A DNA stretch of 64,000 bases from Streptomyces cavernae (lineage in GTDB: Bacteria > Actinomycetota > Actinomycetes > Streptomycetales > Streptomycetaceae): assembly GCF_004023625.1 (NCBI RefSeq), contig NZ_RPDJ01000001.1, positions 496,001-560,000 of the forward strand, written 5' to 3'. Made by a program: the position numbers and the translations under genes. Below, one piece after another: positions 62,842 through 64,000 of this stretch. The notes under the pieces are model-generated. The model searched no databases and had not been told where the DNA came from. It worked only from the letters and a program-made list of their open reading frames with translations. Numbering within the stretch: position 1 is the first letter of the stretch; every line of letters begins with the position of its first letter.

Positions 62842-64000
62842 ATGCGTGACGCGGTCATCGTGGACGCCGTCCGTACCCCCGTGGGCAAGCGGAACGGCTC
62901 GTTGAGCACTGTGCACCCGGTCGACCTGTCCGCCGTGGTGTTGCGCGCCCTCGCCGAACGCAACGATCTGGACCCGGCGTTGGTCGAGGACGTGCTGTGG
63001 GGCTGCGTCTCCCAGACCGGTGAGCAAGGCGGCTGCGTCGGCCGTTTCGCCGTTCTGGCCGCCGGATGGCCGGAGGAGGTGCCAGGCGTCACCATCGACC
63101 GGCAGTGCGGATCCTCGCAGCAGGCGGCGCAGTTCGCGGCCGCGGGAGTGATGAGCGGGCAGTACGACGTCGTGGTGGCGGGCGGCGTGGAGTCGATGAG
63201 CCGCGTTCCGCTGGGCTCCGGCCGCGAGCGGGGCCCCGGCGAACCCTTCGGCCCGGCCGTACGGGCACGGTACGGCGTCTCACGGTTCAGCCAGGGGCTG
63301 GGCGCGGAGGAGATCGCGCGGCGCTGGCGGCTGAGCCGGGAGCAACTCGACGCGCACAGTCTGCGGTCGCACGCCAAGGCGGCGGCCGCGATCGACGAGG
63401 GGCGGTTCAAGTCCCAGATCGTGCCGGTGGACGTGACGGATGAGGACGGTTCCGTACGGACCGTCGACACGGACGAGGGAGTACGGCGGGGCGGTACGGC
63501 CGCCACGATGGCGGCTCTGAAGCCCGCGTTCACCGAGGACGGCGTGGTCACGGCCGGCAACTCCTCGCAGATATCGGACGGTGCCTCGGCGCTGCTGGTC
63601 ATGAGCGGCGAGAAGGCGCGTGAACTCGGCCTGCGCCCGATCGCCCGCTTCCACTCCTTCGCCGTCGTCGGAGTCGACCCCGTGACGATGCTGACCGGCC
63701 CCGTCCCGGCCACCGAGAAGGTCCTGAAGCGCGCCGGTCTGGGTATCGAGGACATCGGAGCCTTCGAGATCAACGAGGCGTTCGCCAGCGTGACCTGCGC
63801 CTGGCTCGCCGAGACCGGCGCCGATCCGGACCGGCTCAATCCCGACGGCGGAGCCATCGCGCTCGGCCACCCCCTCGGAGCCTCCGGCGCACGGCTGACC
63901 ACGACCCTGCTCCACCACATGCGAGCCGCCGGCGTCCGCTACGGCCTGCAGTCCATGTGCGAGGGCGGCGGTATGGCGAACGCCACCGTCCTGGAACTCC
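62842..64000 (+). CDS. Thiolase (acetyl-CoA C-acyltransferase), cut by the window end
   Basis: The frame is open from ATG 62842 to the window edge: 386 residues, almost a whole thiolase. The acylated Cys is in TIDRQCGSSQQAAQFAAAGV near residue 90. The second half has FEINEAFASVTCAWL, GGAIALGHPLGASGARLT (the His) and CEGGGMANATVLEL (the C-terminal Cys/Gly-rich CxG motif). It would cleave the 3-ketoacyl-CoA in the last step of the cycle. Its neighbours on both sides of this step fit a complete degradation route, except for the missing dehydrogenase. Confidence 0.93.
   Translation, partial: MRDAVIVDAVRTPVGKRNGSLSTVHPVDLSAVVLRALAERNDLDPALVEDVLWGCVSQTGEQGGCVGRFAVLAAGWPEEVPGVTIDRQCGSSQQAAQFAAAGVMSGQYDVVVAGGVESMSRVPLGSGRERGPGEPFGPAVRARYGVSRFSQGLGAEEIARRWRLSREQLDAHSLRSHAKAAAAIDEGRFKSQIVPVDVTDEDGSVRTVDTDEGVRRGGTAATMAALKPAFTEDGVVTAGNSSQISDGASALLVMSGEKARELGLRPIARFHSFAVVGVDPVTMLTGPVPATEKVLKRAGLGIEDIGAFEINEAFASVTCAWLAETGADPDRLNPDGGAIALGHPLGASGARLTTTLLHHMRAAGVRYGLQSMCEGGGMANATVLEL

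Overview
The window looks like chromosome from a high-GC actinomycete, most probably Streptomyces. It has very strong third-position GC, frequent GTG/TTG starts, tightly overlapping ATGA/GTGA gene junctions, a DUF5302 protein, F420/LLM and TetR genes, and a large NRPS-PKS cluster. An unusually high share of the genes are broken (aldehyde dehydrogenase, CaiB, acyl-CoA dehydrogenase, LivF, kinase, MFS, LacI, GH32 and others). This resembles an accessory arm region, but that placement is inference. No rRNA, tRNA, CRISPR array or replication origin was seen.

Layout. (1) 1-3.7 kb: a TetR gene with a twin-palindrome operator, an MhpA-like flavin hydroxylase and an alpha/beta C-C-type hydrolase. These are followed by remnants of an intradiol dioxygenase and a semialdehyde dehydrogenase that carries a 168-bp MITE-like insertion. 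It looks like a partly dismantled aromatic catabolic locus. (2) 3.9-6.6 kb: small conserved proteins, a pentapeptide-repeat protein and a frameshifted hydrolase. (3) 6.9-10.6 kb: a decaying acyl-CoA locus with a LivF relic, an intact F420-type oxidoreductase, a CaiB relic, an intact TetR and an acyl-CoA dehydrogenase relic. It shares operator sequences with the intact locus at 52-64 kb. (4) 10.7-13.4 kb: a hypothetical gene, a GntR regulator and a dead kinase.

(5) 13.4-25.6 kb: a nitrile/aldoxime block. It contains an acyl-CoA ligase, a cyclase-family hydrolase, two AraC regulators, aldoxime dehydratase, a cobalt transporter pair (CbtA/CbtB), a 2Fe-2S ferredoxin-like protein, a nitrile hydratase accessory protein, cobalt-type nitrile hydratase alpha and beta subunits, and an amidase. 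Together these can turn an aldoxime into nitrile, amide, carboxylic acid and then possibly acyl-CoA. (6) 25.8-28.1 kb: relics only (HisH, XRE-cupin, MFS, two transposases).

(7) 29.0-45.0 kb: an intact biosynthetic cluster of five co-directional, mostly overlapping genes: C-A-T-TE NRPS, A-T-C-A-T-KS-KR-ACP-TE hybrid, GSCFA protein, SGNH hydrolase and TauD-family dioxygenase. Hand-read specificity residues suggest an Ile-like and then a Pro-selective module followed by a ketide extension that is ketoreduced. That is the logic of the detoxin/rimosamide family. (8) 46.3-51.4 kb: a collapsed fructoside/oligosaccharide utilisation locus (GH32, ABC permeases, solute-binding protein, LacI, amylo-1,6-glucosidase), most of it truncated.

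(9) 52-64 kb: an intact branched-chain-type ABC importer (LivF-G-H-M and binding protein) and a TetR regulator, followed by SDR, enoyl-CoA hydratase, CaiB racemase/CoA-transferase, acyl-CoA synthetase and thiolase. It looks like an import and beta-oxidation system for a carboxylic acid of unknown identity. Seven near-identical palindromic sites around CGATCGTTCG sit before these genes and before the decayed counterpart at 7-10 kb, which suggests one TetR regulon.
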